Assembly (NCBI GenBank): GCA_040437565.1
Contig: JBDOQK010000014.1
Location: 434,001 to 498,000, forward strand
DNA: 64,000 bases
From: Albugo candida
Lineage: Eukaryota > Oomycota > Peronosporomycetes > Albuginales
Direction: 5' to 3'
In this document: positions 1-9,865 of the stretch, one piece after another
How positions within the stretch are numbered: position 1 is the first letter of the stretch
Layout of the letters: each line of letters starts with the position of its first letter
Notes under the pieces: generated by a model
Database searches by the model: none
Seen by the model: only the letters and a program-made list of their open reading frames with translations
What the model was told of the DNA's origin: nothing
Made by a program: the position numbers and the translations under genes

Positions 1-180
1 TATAGCAATCTCGCTTTATTCCGCAGTGGCAGAGCCTACGCTTACCGACTAATTTTAGAAACGATTAGATTACAGGTTGCTTGGGCTCGTACCGCCACTA
101 GTAATAATGCATTGACACACAATTACTACGAGTCAGTAATGCGCAAGCTGGTCTAAAATATGCGTGTCTACTTTTTTGTT

Positions 181-804
181 TCACATACTAAGGAAATTGC
201 TCGTCATCTGAAGACCATTCTCGGTGAGAATACTTTCCGGATGGAATTGTAGACCTTCGATTTGATATTCTTTGTGCCTTACACCCATTATCATATCATT
301 TCCTTTCACTGTCGCGGTGACCTGCAATTGAGCTGGCAATGTGTCTGGCAATCCAACTAGCGAATGATATCGTGTGGCCAGTATTTCGTTCTTCAGACCG
401 GTGAAAAGACCTCTTCCATCATTCACGATCGTGGATTGTTTTCCATGCATAATTTCTCCTGCGTGTCCGACAACACCGCCAAATACTTCAAATATGCATT
501 GATGACCCAAACAAACACCAGCAATCGGTATTCTCCCTGCAAAAGTGCGTATGAGATCGCACGATATTCCCGCATCTTTCGGAAATCCCGGTCCAGGCGA
601 AATCATAATACGATCAGGGGACATCGCCTCGACTTGTTCAATCGTAATCTGATCATTTCGGACTACATGGACTTGAGCACCCAATTGCGACATATACTAC
701 AAGGAAGGGTCGCACAGTCTGACATCTCCGTATCGACAATGCACGCGTACCTGGTAGAGATTGTACACAAAAGAATCATAATTGTCGAGCAATAACACGA
801 CCAT
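181..804 (-). CDS. Glutamine amidotransferase of anthranilate / aminodeoxychorismate synthase (TrpG/PabA type)
   Basis: This enzyme subunit releases ammonia from glutamine for a chorismate-using partner, feeding tryptophan or folate synthesis. Two exons fit: 751..804 and 181..696, with a 54-bp GT-AG intron (697..750). The first exon gives the family's N-terminal signature LLLDNYDSFVYNLYQ, and the join restores YMSQLGAQVHVVRND. The product is 189 aa, the usual length of a stand-alone class I amidotransferase. Visible motifs are the oxyanion strand SPGPG (about 51-55), the nucleophile in GVCLGHQ (Cys80), and the His170/Glu172 pair in HPES. No synthase component I domain is fused, so the partner lies elsewhere. 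Sequence alone does not separate the tryptophan from the folate role; the family is often shared between both. The start is chosen because the signature begins immediately after this ATG. Confidence 0.93.
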
Positions 805-1131
805 TTTCTCGTCCAATTATTGTCATTCGTTTTTATCCAATCGCTCTTCTCGACCCTGACGCCTCTCATTCGTGTGTCATAAATGCCAAATGTCTGTATT
901 TTCCGTTCCGCTCTATACATCTGTAACAGCTCTCAAGCGAAAGACGCAACTTTGGAATCGAAAGCCGAAAGGAGTTAATGATTACGCTTAGTTTCTCATA
1001 CTCATAGGGTTGCGTCCTTGAGCGAAAGTCCATTTTTTGTCGCATTCGAATGTCTAATATAATATGTATAAGCTTTAGTTTGTGATCTTCTTGCCGAATT
1101 GCACATCACCAAATTCTGGGCCAGTACGATT

Positions 1132-3366
1132 ATGCATGTGTCTTCTTGCTACAATACAAATGCATTACATAAAACTGACCCCAGCAGTACATCCTATCGG
1201 ATGAGAGTCACAAACTCGTCAGATGTATCCGAAGTATCGAGACAAAACACAACACATAGCGATACCGATCAACAAATAAGCCACAATTCTTGCAAAATTG
1301 CTTATCCCAAACGCTACAAAACACAAGAAAAATGGTTTGAGCGAATTTCAGATGTGGCGCTTCCTACCACAAGAGAGCTGGGTGAGTGCATCCAATTACA
1401 ACACAATCAGCATTCTGAATTGGCACTGCTGGCAGTACGGCTGTATGAGGGTATCGTGTCAGGAGATCGACGCAAAAACATTTTCAAAATGTATCGCAAT
1501 TGCTTCACGGGCTGTGAAGCCATCGACTGGATGCTGAAAGCTCATCACGTCACTTCCCTTCACATTGCAATCCAACAAACACAAGCTCTTCTTCGCGAAC
1601 GATATGTATTGCCAGCTGATAAACACGGTAATCGCTTTGAATATAGCAAGAAGCGTTTCTATCGATTCACCGCTCGCACTCGAAAGTTTCGAGAGTCTAC
1701 ATTTGACGATACGTGCACTTCACCGCTAAAGGATCATCGACTTTCCAGCTTTCAGACAACGTTCAATCAAAGTAGGACCAAGTCTGACATTAATTTGCAT
1801 CAATCATCGATATCCGTGTCGTCTTCTTTCAGTGGAAAACGATGCTCACTTTCAATTCCGCATATAAGTGAGCCTGTCATTGAAAATAATACGAATTTTG
1901 GACCGCTCTCAACGCCAAAAAAAAACTCTTTTCACATCGAACCGATTAATTTTGCTGCACGACAACGTGCGGTGGCTGCATTAGTCGGTGCATTTGTAGC
2001 GGAAGCAGCATCGACTTCTCTGAATGGGGTTCCAAATCCAGTCAAGAAATTCCCCGATTTTCTATCCAGCAGCTCGGATCCCGCATTTTTCGACGCGAAA
2101 ATCGTAAATGAATTGTGTGATGACAAGAAACGACGTTTTCTATTGCTGTTTGACGAACAAAGTTATTTTGATGAAGCTCTAAACATTTCAAATGTCGTCA
2201 AAGAATCCTCAACGGGAATCGAATCTCGAATAGTTTTGCATTGTATCGCTCACATCGGCCATTTGGACGATATCCATCAACTACGAAATAACATTTACTG
2301 GCTATACAAGCAACATTATACGCTCCTCAGTCGAAATGCGCGTGATTTTGTCAAAAGTATGGAGAAGGGAAAAATATCGATTAGTGGCACATTACGTAAC
2401 AAATCGATTGATGTATTGGCCATTCTTCCACCTGTGGTCGCCTTATATGCAGGCACAGATCATCTTTTTGAGAAAGTGGAAAAGGTTGTCCGCATTTTCT
2501 CTCGTGGGAGTCGAGTTCTCGACATGGCGACTGTGGCAGCATATATCCTCGAGCAAATAATCCTGGGAGCATCGATTTTAGAAGCACTACGTCGATCGAT
2601 TCGCTGTAGTTCACTTACGCCTCGCCAACGCAAATTTATATACAAAGCATTCACAAAGGCTCAATTATCGAGCCACGAAGCCATTCAGAAATTTGGAAAT
2701 GAAGGCAGTCTTCCGCGTGGGCTCTATACAATATTACAGCCTCTGTTCGTTTCCACAAGTTATACAAATGCAGTCAGAGAAAACATTATTGGGGGAGGAA
2801 GGTCTTGTCGACGAGCAATGTTTCTCGGAGCTTGTTTTGCAGCACAAGATGGAATAAAGTCGATTCCTTCGATGTGGTTCGCTCAGACCCCACAGTTTGA
2901 GTCGATACAGATAGATATCCGAGCCATTGTGCAGCAAAGAAATTACTTCCATCTTCATTCAATAAGTGAAGGCGAGTTACAGACAAAACGGGAGAGAGTC
3001 GAACGCGTGCGAAGACGGAAAATCGGCAATGGTTTGGTTCGCTCGAGTGCTATTAGCTCTTCATGTCTGATCGAGTTGCAACAAATGCAGCGAAAGTGCG
3101 CCAGTGACATAAACGAATGCTCCAAAATATCTCAATATGCAAGGTCATCGTACGGGTCGGAGGTCTCCAGTGGGTCTACTCGATTATCGGCCGGGGTATT
3201 GGATTTAGGTGATCTTCATCAGTACTATCCGCCTTCATCTCGTCGATCGATGGGCTCCGTGTGTTCGGTTTCAGACCGACCAAGAATTCACGCAGCGAGC
3301 TTCTCACATTCATTTATGAAGCGTGCATCACCACCTCCACGACCTTCCCTTTCACGTGACCAGTAA
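1132..3366 (+). CDS. DEP-domain protein with crystallin J1 / ADP-ribosylglycohydrolase-like region
   Basis: This is a single long open frame of 744 aa from the first in-frame ATG; a later ATG at 1201 is also possible. Residues about 99-181 form a DEP domain (a winged-helix module for membrane or GPCR-signalling targeting), recognisable by NCFTGCEAIDWML and the following LRERYVLP. Residues about 277-600 resemble the ADP-ribosylglycohydrolase fold in its crystallin J1 form: an entry helix RAVAALVGAFVAEAAS, and later AVRENIIGGGRSCRRAMFLG, which parallels AVRxNIxxGGDNCxRAxFxG. The acidic metal-ligand residues of active hydrolases (GDALG and GGDTDT types) are not present, so catalysis is doubtful. 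The C-terminal 130 residues are Ser/Arg rich and probably disordered. The DEP call is firm and the hydrolase-like call is from memory of the family. The gene is convergent with the next one, 46 bp away. Confidence 0.82.
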   Translation: MHVSSCYNTNALHKTDPSSTSYRMRVTNSSDVSEVSRQNTTHSDTDQQISHNSCKIAYPKRYKTQEKWFERISDVALPTTRELGECIQLQHNQHSELALLAVRLYEGIVSGDRRKNIFKMYRNCFTGCEAIDWMLKAHHVTSLHIAIQQTQALLRERYVLPADKHGNRFEYSKKRFYRFTARTRKFRESTFDDTCTSPLKDHRLSSFQTTFNQSRTKSDINLHQSSISVSSSFSGKRCSLSIPHISEPVIENNTNFGPLSTPKKNSFHIEPINFAARQRAVAALVGAFVAEAASTSLNGVPNPVKKFPDFLSSSSDPAFFDAKIVNELCDDKKRRFLLLFDEQSYFDEALNISNVVKESSTGIESRIVLHCIAHIGHLDDIHQLRNNIYWLYKQHYTLLSRNARDFVKSMEKGKISISGTLRNKSIDVLAILPPVVALYAGTDHLFEKVEKVVRIFSRGSRVLDMATVAAYILEQIILGASILEALRRSIRCSSLTPRQRKFIYKAFTKAQLSSHEAIQKFGNEGSLPRGLYTILQPLFVSTSYTNAVRENIIGGGRSCRRAMFLGACFAAQDGIKSIPSMWFAQTPQFESIQIDIRAIVQQRNYFHLHSISEGELQTKRERVERVRRRKIGNGLVRSSAISSSCLIELQQMQRKCASDINECSKISQYARSSYGSEVSSGSTRLSAGVLDLGDLHQYYPPSSRRSMGSVCSVSDRPRIHAASFSHSFMKRASPPPRPSLSRDQ

Positions 3367-3412
3367 CCAGGAAAACATAGAATTCCAGCCACATTTCAGT
3401 AACATATAAACT

Positions 3413-5935
3413 CTATGGGAGAGATCCATAGTTAATGCATTCGTGCTGAGATTGTGCCGCTCCTTTATTCGTCGCATTGATGGTCAAATCGCTTGGTCGG
3501 ACAGCAGTATTCCGATACTTTGAAGGAAAAATTGAGTATGAATGTCGTCGAGTCGATATGGTCGATTCATTCTGATTAAGTACCGCCTCGGCGACTTGAG
3601 TGATCGCGTTCTTCATGTATTTTGGAATGGGAGTGTCATTGTGAACGCTATCGGAGACATCAATTTTAAGCGATGTGCTATGTGCCGCCTTGATGACAAG
3701 ACCGCATCCGATGATCATAATGGAACCTCCGAGCAATGTCAAAAGACCTGGAACATCAGTCAAGCCCATTACAATACCAATGCTTGTGGCAACTATCGGC
3801 TGAAGGAGCATTGTTACCGAGATAACCAGAGGATCAAAGTACTTCATTGAAAGTATAAATCCCATTGTACCGGCAAAAGACCCAATTATGACGATATAAA
3901 ATTCGACCGATAGATGGTGCACCCAGCCGAATAGACCTTGTGTCGAGTCCCAAATAGAAATGCTTTGATACATTTCCGTCGTGTTCGCTAACAGCACTAA
4001 AATCGGAACCAACAAAAGCCATCCTCCAGTAACAAGCAGGAAGAGGAAAATGCCGATATCCATCGAGTCACGCGTTTTCGCGGCGGTCATCAGATACACT
4101 ACTGCTGCACAGGCTCCGGCTATGGCCGCCAAATCACCCGAAACACTCGCTTCTCTTCCAGGGTCTGTACCTTGTCCATGATCAAAGGTTGTTATGATGA
4201 TACCAGCAAAACCCAAAATTGCTCCAATGAATTCCAACAGCTTTGGGATTTGCTGAAAGAAAAGCAGTTTGCCAGCAACAATGAGCAAACAGTGGCAATT
4301 GCAGAATATGTAAACGTGCCCAATACTCGTCATGCTCAGTGAAATGAGAAATGCAGAATTTTGGACCAAATACGCGACCATACACGCCAAGAGGACTTTC
4401 CATACGTTTTGGTCGAACAAAAGACTCTGACGCTTCTCTCGAACGGTAGCAATAAAGAGAGGCAAAAATGCGATCGAAGCACCAACTAAGCGCCAAAACA
4501 GTCGAATCAGAGGAGGTACCCCTACCAAGAGTTGCAGTGCTGCACCCTGTGAGGACACTGAGAGGAGAGCTGTGGTCAAAATGACGTATCCGAGGAATGG
4601 AACTTGTTTGTTTACGATTAATTGGACACTGGTCAGATTGTGCGGTAAATTCGTTCGAGATCCGTGTAATTGGTCTGCTGAAACGTGAGCTTCGAATCGA
4701 ATTTCTTTGACATCTGATGGAAGAATCGATCGACGTCTTTTTGTCATCGATAACGCATCAGCTTCCTCCTGACTTGATTTTGCAATCGCACATATTTGTT
4801 CTGGGAAGACTACCACAAGATCTTTTTTCTGATGATTTCCATCGGTCCAGGGAAGGTTGTGAAATTTGTTATGAACCGCTACCAAGAAGGCTTGATTTCC
4901 ACCATGATCATTTCCGGTCCGAGTATCACTTATCCAGTGATCAATATCGGATTCTAATAGCGTTGTCACCTCAATTGGTTCATCAAAATACTTCTTTTCC
5001 ACCAAAATTGGAGTCGTCTGATGATGAGAGCTGAGCAATGGTATATTTTCTTGATTCATCTTTATCCTCTCAGTATTACTGGATTCATCGTATACAAAGT
5101 CGATTGGTAATGCGACAAAACGTTCCTTCCCGTCAAAAGCTTCATCTGTCAACGATTCACAGCTCCAATAGTAATGATGGTGGGGCGTGACGCTCTGAAA
5201 GGTGCCATCGAGCAGATTTTCAAGCGTCAAGTGGAAATTCGGGATCAGTTTTGGGTTGATACGTACTGCTCGTTCAATGCTTTCAATGAAAAATTGTCGG
5301 TCGATATGATAAATGTCATCTGACACGGATTGAATCAAATCGCTTCCCGAAAATGCACTCTCATTTTCATGGAAATCTCGAATTCGCTCGATCGTTCCAA
5401 AAGACAATGGTGACGTTTTTTTTATCAGCCAAAATGTATTGTTACTACGATTTTGCATACTATCATTCAAAAACTCTTTTGCGGCCATCAATTCCTCTAA
5501 ACCAAAAGAATTCAAAGAATTTGCGTCGACAGAATGCACGGCGGCCACTATCGTCGCACGATGACACTTATTTTTTATATACTCAGATCGATGCACAATC
5601 TGTCGAGTCTGACGACCAAGTTTGGTGTCTGGAAGACAGCAATATATCCGCGTCAATCCGAGACTGCAAAGCTGTACGATCAATTCCTCGAAACCATGTA
5701 GAGCTTCATTCTCTGATACATCGTCATTTACCTGCTCGACGATTCCAAACGCAATTATAAGTGCCTGATTGCTTTTATCTCGTCGGACCGTATTCGCGGG
5801 TAGCAATCCGTCAATCAGTTCTCGTTCTGTGATCCCAGCACGCTCACTTAATTCATGGAGATCGAGTCCATGCACTGTGTTTTTCGAAAATTCGCGCTCC
5901 ATCCGATTGTCCGACCGTTTTGGCATCATCATCAT
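3413..5935 (-). CDS. DMT/EamA-type multi-membrane transporter with unknown N-terminal half
   Basis: An uninterrupted 840-aa frame. Residues about 445-735 contain about ten hydrophobic segments arranged as two EamA-like halves (from LGYVILTTALLSV to MIIGCGLVIKAA), typical of the drug/metabolite transporter superfamily; the substrate is unknown. Residues 1-440 are soluble, rich in acidic and histidine residues, and match no family I recognise. They contain stretches such as LIVQLCSLGLTRIYCCLPD and a His-rich HHHYYW. A transporter of this family is normally 300-400 aa, so the N-terminal half doubles the length. An internal Met in MTKRRRSILPSD (near residue 390) could start a shorter transporter-only product. 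The C-terminal tail (100 aa) is polar. The stop lies 46 bp from that of the DEP gene, and the start is 91 bp downstream of the RCC1-BTB stop. Confidence 0.8.
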   Translation of the reverse strand: MMMMPKRSDNRMEREFSKNTVHGLDLHELSERAGITERELIDGLLPANTVRRDKSNQALIIAFGIVEQVNDDVSENEALHGFEELIVQLCSLGLTRIYCCLPDTKLGRQTRQIVHRSEYIKNKCHRATIVAAVHSVDANSLNSFGLEELMAAKEFLNDSMQNRSNNTFWLIKKTSPLSFGTIERIRDFHENESAFSGSDLIQSVSDDIYHIDRQFFIESIERAVRINPKLIPNFHLTLENLLDGTFQSVTPHHHYYWSCESLTDEAFDGKERFVALPIDFVYDESSNTERIKMNQENIPLLSSHHQTTPILVEKKYFDEPIEVTTLLESDIDHWISDTRTGNDHGGNQAFLVAVHNKFHNLPWTDGNHQKKDLVVVFPEQICAIAKSSQEEADALSMTKRRRSILPSDVKEIRFEAHVSADQLHGSRTNLPHNLTSVQLIVNKQVPFLGYVILTTALLSVSSQGAALQLLVGVPPLIRLFWRLVGASIAFLPLFIATVREKRQSLLFDQNVWKVLLACMVAYLVQNSAFLISLSMTSIGHVYIFCNCHCLLIVAGKLLFFQQIPKLLEFIGAILGFAGIIITTFDHGQGTDPGREASVSGDLAAIAGACAAVVYLMTAAKTRDSMDIGIFLFLLVTGGWLLLVPILVLLANTTEMYQSISIWDSTQGLFGWVHHLSVEFYIVIIGSFAGTMGFILSMKYFDPLVISVTMLLQPIVATSIGIVMGLTDVPGLLTLLGGSIMIIGCGLVIKAAHSTSLKIDVSDSVHNDTPIPKYMKNAITQVAEAVLNQNESTISTRRHSYSIFPSKYRNTAVRPSDLTINATNKGAAQSQHECINYGSLP

Positions 5936-6026
5936 CTTTAGAGATCCCCGTGTGACCTTTCAATCCTCGAGCCTCTGCTTATTTGTTTACAATACAAATT
6001 GGTTGGATCTCATCGATAACATAACA

Positions 6027-7895
6027 CTATCGAATTTGTAAAATCTCAAGAATTAGATCTCTCGAAAGATTCGCAAATCCTTGCGTCTTTGTGACTGTAT
6101 CAAAGTGGCGGACGATAAATGACACGCAAATGTGTCTCAGTCGATCACAATTCAGCTCGTCGGCTGCTTGTAAGAACGTCGCGGCATTATCCACATTGAT
6201 AGCTCTATGCACGAGTGCTTCACAGATTTTCTTAAGACGATCCAACGTGTACAGATCGGCGGCCGCGTACAATTCAATTGCGATGTGAGGATTTCCGGTC
6301 ACATTGTCAGCGTACATAAACTCCAATAATGCTAGAAACACAGGGAGTCGAAGTTGCTGGAGATGTATTGTTTCTTCGCGGGATTCCCGCATACCTGACG
6401 CAAACATTGCTCGAAAATGCTCACTTCGGGCTGAAAGGATGGCGCGATGAGCGTGGATAGCTTGACCTTCCACGATGAATACAACATCAGAGAATTCGTC
6501 ATTATTGATCAATTTTCTCATATCGGATTTGTATGATGAATGAAGCACCGATTTTTGTATATTTGCATCAGAATTCAACAGAGCCACAGTGTGTTCGTTG
6601 TAGGATGCAATTGAAATGACATGCTTTGAAGTCAGCATCTCAATCAGCTTTGGTACTGTCACCTTGTTGGTATCGTTATGACCTATAAGTCGAGCACAAT
6701 AAGCTGCCAATTCAATTTTGATGAGATGTATTACCTAGTTTGCCATGATCTCCATTTCCCCACGTTAAAACTTCTCCATTATCGGTCAATGCAACTGTGT
6801 GGCTCCAACCGCATGTCACTTGTACGACATATTTATCAGTCAGATTTTCAACACGAGTTGGAATGATTTGATTCACTTTATCCCCATGACCGAGTTGCCC
6901 GTGCTCTCCTCCCCCCCACGTGAATACATGCCCTGATTCAGTGACTGCAGCTGTATGAAACCCACCACAGGCTACTTGTTTCACTCTCTTCCCTAGTAGC
7001 GATTCTATACATTTTGCAACCGGCTGATTCTGTTCGGAATTGTGACCAAGACGACCGAATTTTCCTTCTCCAAATGTGTATACTTGACCGCTTTCTGACA
7101 CGAAATAAAATAAAGTAAGAATAGCAACCCAGCTAAATAGATGATACATGTACCGCTAAGCGCTGCAGTATGAAAGCCACAAGCGGAAATCTGCTTGATT
7201 TTTTTGTCGACCAGCTCTGAGACACAAGTAGGTGAATATTGATGGCCGTTCGTATCTCCGTGACCCGAGACCCCATTTTCCTTATCTCCCCACGTATAAA
7301 CGTCCTGGTTTTCCAGTAACACGACCGTGTGACGACTTCCACACGCAACCTGCCTCACATAAAGTCCTTTCATAGTCTCAACAAGGCTAGGAGTTGGGTG
7401 CCCATTTTCATTTCCATGGCCTAATTTTCCATACATGCCACCTCCCCACGTATACAAATCTCCTGTAACTAGAGTCAACGTCAAATGTCAGCCAATCTCA
7501 AATTTTAACGAGCCAAACTTGCATCAGACCAGTGACAGCTGCGGTGTGGTAGCTTCCGCAGGTAACTTGACAAACTTCTTTGTCCCCGAGATGCTCAACC
7601 AAACGAGGTACGAATTTCCATCCATTATCGCCATGTCCGAGACGACCGTCATCACCTCTTCCCCATGTATACACTTTTCCATCGTCGGTGAGAACTACAG
7701 TGTGACCGCTACCACATGATATTTGCACGATCTGGCGATCTTGGAGTGCTTCGACGAGAATTGGGTGATATTGATCGCTTGTATCGCCGAGTCCCAATTG
7801 TCCATCTTCTCCACGACCCCAGGTGTACACTACAAGCTCTTGTCAGCACGAAGTACGAGCAGAGCTGATAGAAAGAGCATGAGCTCACCGGTCAT
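6027..7895 (-). CDS. RCC1-repeat and BTB-domain protein (RCBTB-like)
   Basis: Five exons join in frame: 7889..7895, 7530..7829, 7154..7462, 6735..7094 and 6027..6682, with introns of 59, 67, 59 and 52 bp. The product is 543 aa, matching the 530-550 aa of animal RCBTB1/2. The N-terminal two thirds are RCC1 beta-propeller repeats (repeated YTWGRGxxGQLGxGD, CGxxHTxxL). These are followed by a BTB domain (about residues 375-475, DVVFIVEGQAIHAHRAIL) and a BACK-like helical end. Such proteins are thought to act as cullin-3 substrate adaptors or signalling scaffolds; the partner is unknown. The last join is fixed by restoring GKLGHNDTNKV, a canonical repeat edge; a nearer AG would give a 31-bp intron and a broken repeat. 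The first exon is only ATGACCG, so the start is the least certain part. Confidence 0.88.
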
Positions 7896-7979
7896 TTTTT
7901 CAGCTTGAGCTGAAAATACAAATGTAGACGATATACCTTGCTTGCGTGCTGTATACCGTGCAAAACAGTACAGAAAAGC
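7896..7979. promoter_or_regulatory. Short divergent intergenic region between RCC1-BTB and TPR-glycosyltransferase genes
   Basis: Only 84 bp separate the proposed start codons of two divergent genes, so both promoters and both 5' leaders must lie here or overlap the first exons. No TATA box or initiator is clear. It could mean co-regulation, or that one or both genes have an upstream exon I did not recognise. Confidence 0.35.
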
Positions 7980-9295
7980 ATGATCTGTTGGATCGATTAT
8001 GTTCGATTCGCGTCGATTTTGTGCAGAAATAAAAAGTTTGAAGATGCAAAAAAGTGTCTAAAAAATGTCGAAGATGCCTTACAGGACGATACGCAATCGA
8101 ATGAGCTACGGTTCGAAATCGCAAATCTATACGCGATGATGAAATGTCACGATAAAGCGATACAGCTGTACCATCAAGCGCTTGATACTTGTCCTGAATC
8201 AGTCCAAGTTCTTGTGAATATTGCTGGTATTATGAGCCTTTTCTGTATGATTTGACGCTAACTGACGACAGTAACATCATCCAAGCGCAGCAAATGATCA
8301 TCGGCCAGCTGGAAGGAGCTCTTGAGCATTGTGAACGAGCTCTTGTCAGCAAATTTAGCTGTAGAGAAGCACATTACAATTTGAATGCTGTCTTGAGAAG
8401 GCTTGGAAGACAAAAAGAGGCTATCGAAAGATGCTGGGAATACATTGAGAAAGAAGTGGGGCTCGTCATCCGACCACAATTCACTGCTAGAAATGAGGTC
8501 AAATGCGTTCCAAAGAGTGTCTCGATATTATGTGTGAAATGGGGAACGAAATATGGACCCGAGTACGTCAACAGATTGTATAAAGCTGTGGATCGGTTCA
8601 CGAGTACTTGCAAATTTGAATTTTATTGTTTGACGGATAATTCTGATGGTATCGACGAAAGAATTGTGATTTTACCATTGCTAATAGAACTCACGGGATG
8701 GTGGGATAAAGCTCAAGTATTTGATCGTCGCTTTTCTGCACAACTGAAATCAGGTTTGTGGAGATTCCAACTTTGGAACTGATGGCTCACTGTCAATTGT
8801 GGAATGCAGAGCACTGCGTTTACTTGGACCTTGACACTGTTGTTATTGCCAATATCGATCATATCTTGCAGTATCCAACGTCTTCTTTAGGCGTATTGAA
8901 AACGGATTCTATGAGGAACGAGGCGCGTATGGGTGGTTACAATAGCAGTATTATGATATGGAATACGAGCTCGTCGGATCTCGATCGAATATGCACCGTT
9001 TTGTTACAGTATTTTGAGACTATTTCTCGATACATATACAAATTCGACCACTGGCTGGAGGTACGATTGTGATAGACGTGCGATCACATTGTTAATTGCG
9101 CTTGTGTGGTTGCAGATGATGATCATACAAGCCGACATTTTGCAGGACGCACTTCCCGACAGCATTGTCGAGTACAACAGCTTGGATACGTCAAGTCCAG
9201 ATCTTCCTTCAAACGCCAGTTTGGTATGCTTTCCGCTGCATCCAAAACCGCACGATGCAACCGCACCCTGGGTCAAAACGTTTTGGCGCGACTAA
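7980..9295 (+). CDS. TPR-repeat protein with C-terminal DxD glycosyltransferase domain
   Basis: Four exons: 7980..8226, 8286..8753, 8810..9060 and 9116..9295, with introns of 59, 56 and 55 bp; total 381 aa. Residues about 1-145 are tetratricopeptide repeats (helical pairs such as KFEDAKKCLKNVEDAL and KAIQLYHQALDTCPES). Residues about 160-381 resemble a nucleotide-sugar transferase: SILCVKWGTKYGPEYVNRLY, a tryptophan-rich GWWDKAQVF, the metal-binding YLDLDTVV, and the acceptor-side KFDHWLEMMI rebuilt across the last intron. The DxD motif indicates a metal-dependent GT-A fold. No signal peptide is visible at the chosen ATG, so either the enzyme is cytosolic or the true start lies upstream. It is divergent from RCC1-BTB with an 84-bp gap. 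The acceptor substrate cannot be told from sequence. Confidence 0.83.
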
Positions 9296-9444
9296 TGTGC
9301 TTTATATGCTCTAAGCGATCAGCTTTCGCAATCTGTAAATTCCCCATACAATTAACGGCATGACCTCCTCCTTTCGACTTTGTATCAACCTGTAAGCAAT
9401 AAGAATGTCCTCATTCTCCAAGCAAATTGAACGATCACGTATGG

Positions 9445-9825
9445 ATGAGACAATCAAGCCTAAACCCGGAGAGTCATATCCCCTTGGTGACTCTTTTCAA
9501 GCGTCGGTGGACAGGTGCCGCATTCCACATGAATACACCCGAATATCGGAAAATCTCGTCACGCCCGCATGTGAAATGCATCGATATGACGGGAGAAGTT
9601 TGCACGGAAACAATGGAAATCATTACAATGGCTTGCGATAAACACGTTCCGACGAAAAACTACGAGGCAGCCGCTCAATTGATCAAACAAAGTATGGATA
9701 AAAAATTTGGATCCGCGTGGCATTGTTTTGTCGGCGAAGGTTTTGTATTTGATATAAACTATCAGCGGTGTCATATGTTATATCTTTATGTCGGAGAAAT
9801 AGGAATTCTTTTGTACAAATGTTGA
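9445..9825 (+). CDS. LC8-type dynein light chain
   Basis: The conserved core starts near 9565 and reads VKCIDMTGEVCTETMEII, then KNYEAAAQLIKQSMDKKFG, AWHCFVGEGF and YLYVGEIGILLYKC. It matches dynein light chain LC8/DYNLL from the first strand to the C-terminus. LC8 is a dimeric hub that binds dynein intermediate chain and many other partners; axonemal versions serve flagella, which fits zoospore-forming organisms. The start is uncertain: ATG 9445 gives 126 aa and ATG 9529 gives 98 aa. An ATG at 9405 could be joined by a GT-AG intron (about 9439-9518) to give about 116 aa. Core length agrees with the family (about 89 aa). The stop lies 40 bp from that of the convergent CTL gene. Confidence 0.85.
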   Translation: MRQSSLNPESHIPLVTLFKRRWTGAAFHMNTPEYRKISSRPHVKCIDMTGEVCTETMEIITMACDKHVPTKNYEAAAQLIKQSMDKKFGSAWHCFVGEGFVFDINYQRCHMLYLYVGEIGILLYKC

Positions 9826-9865
9826 AGTACTAAATGTAAGGCCGAAAGACGCAAAATCCAAATCT

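Noticed and set aside
364-795. 143-codon plus-strand frame over the TrpG/PabA gene
   Set aside because: It is the antisense shadow of a conserved enzyme and matches no family.
4717-5760. Plus-strand frames of 105 and 135 codons
   Set aside because: Antisense shadows of the soluble half of the DMT fusion protein.
6704-6734. 31-bp intron in the RCC1-BTB gene
   Set aside because: A 52-bp intron ending at the next AG (6683) restores the canonical repeat GKLGHNDTNKV; the shorter one does not.
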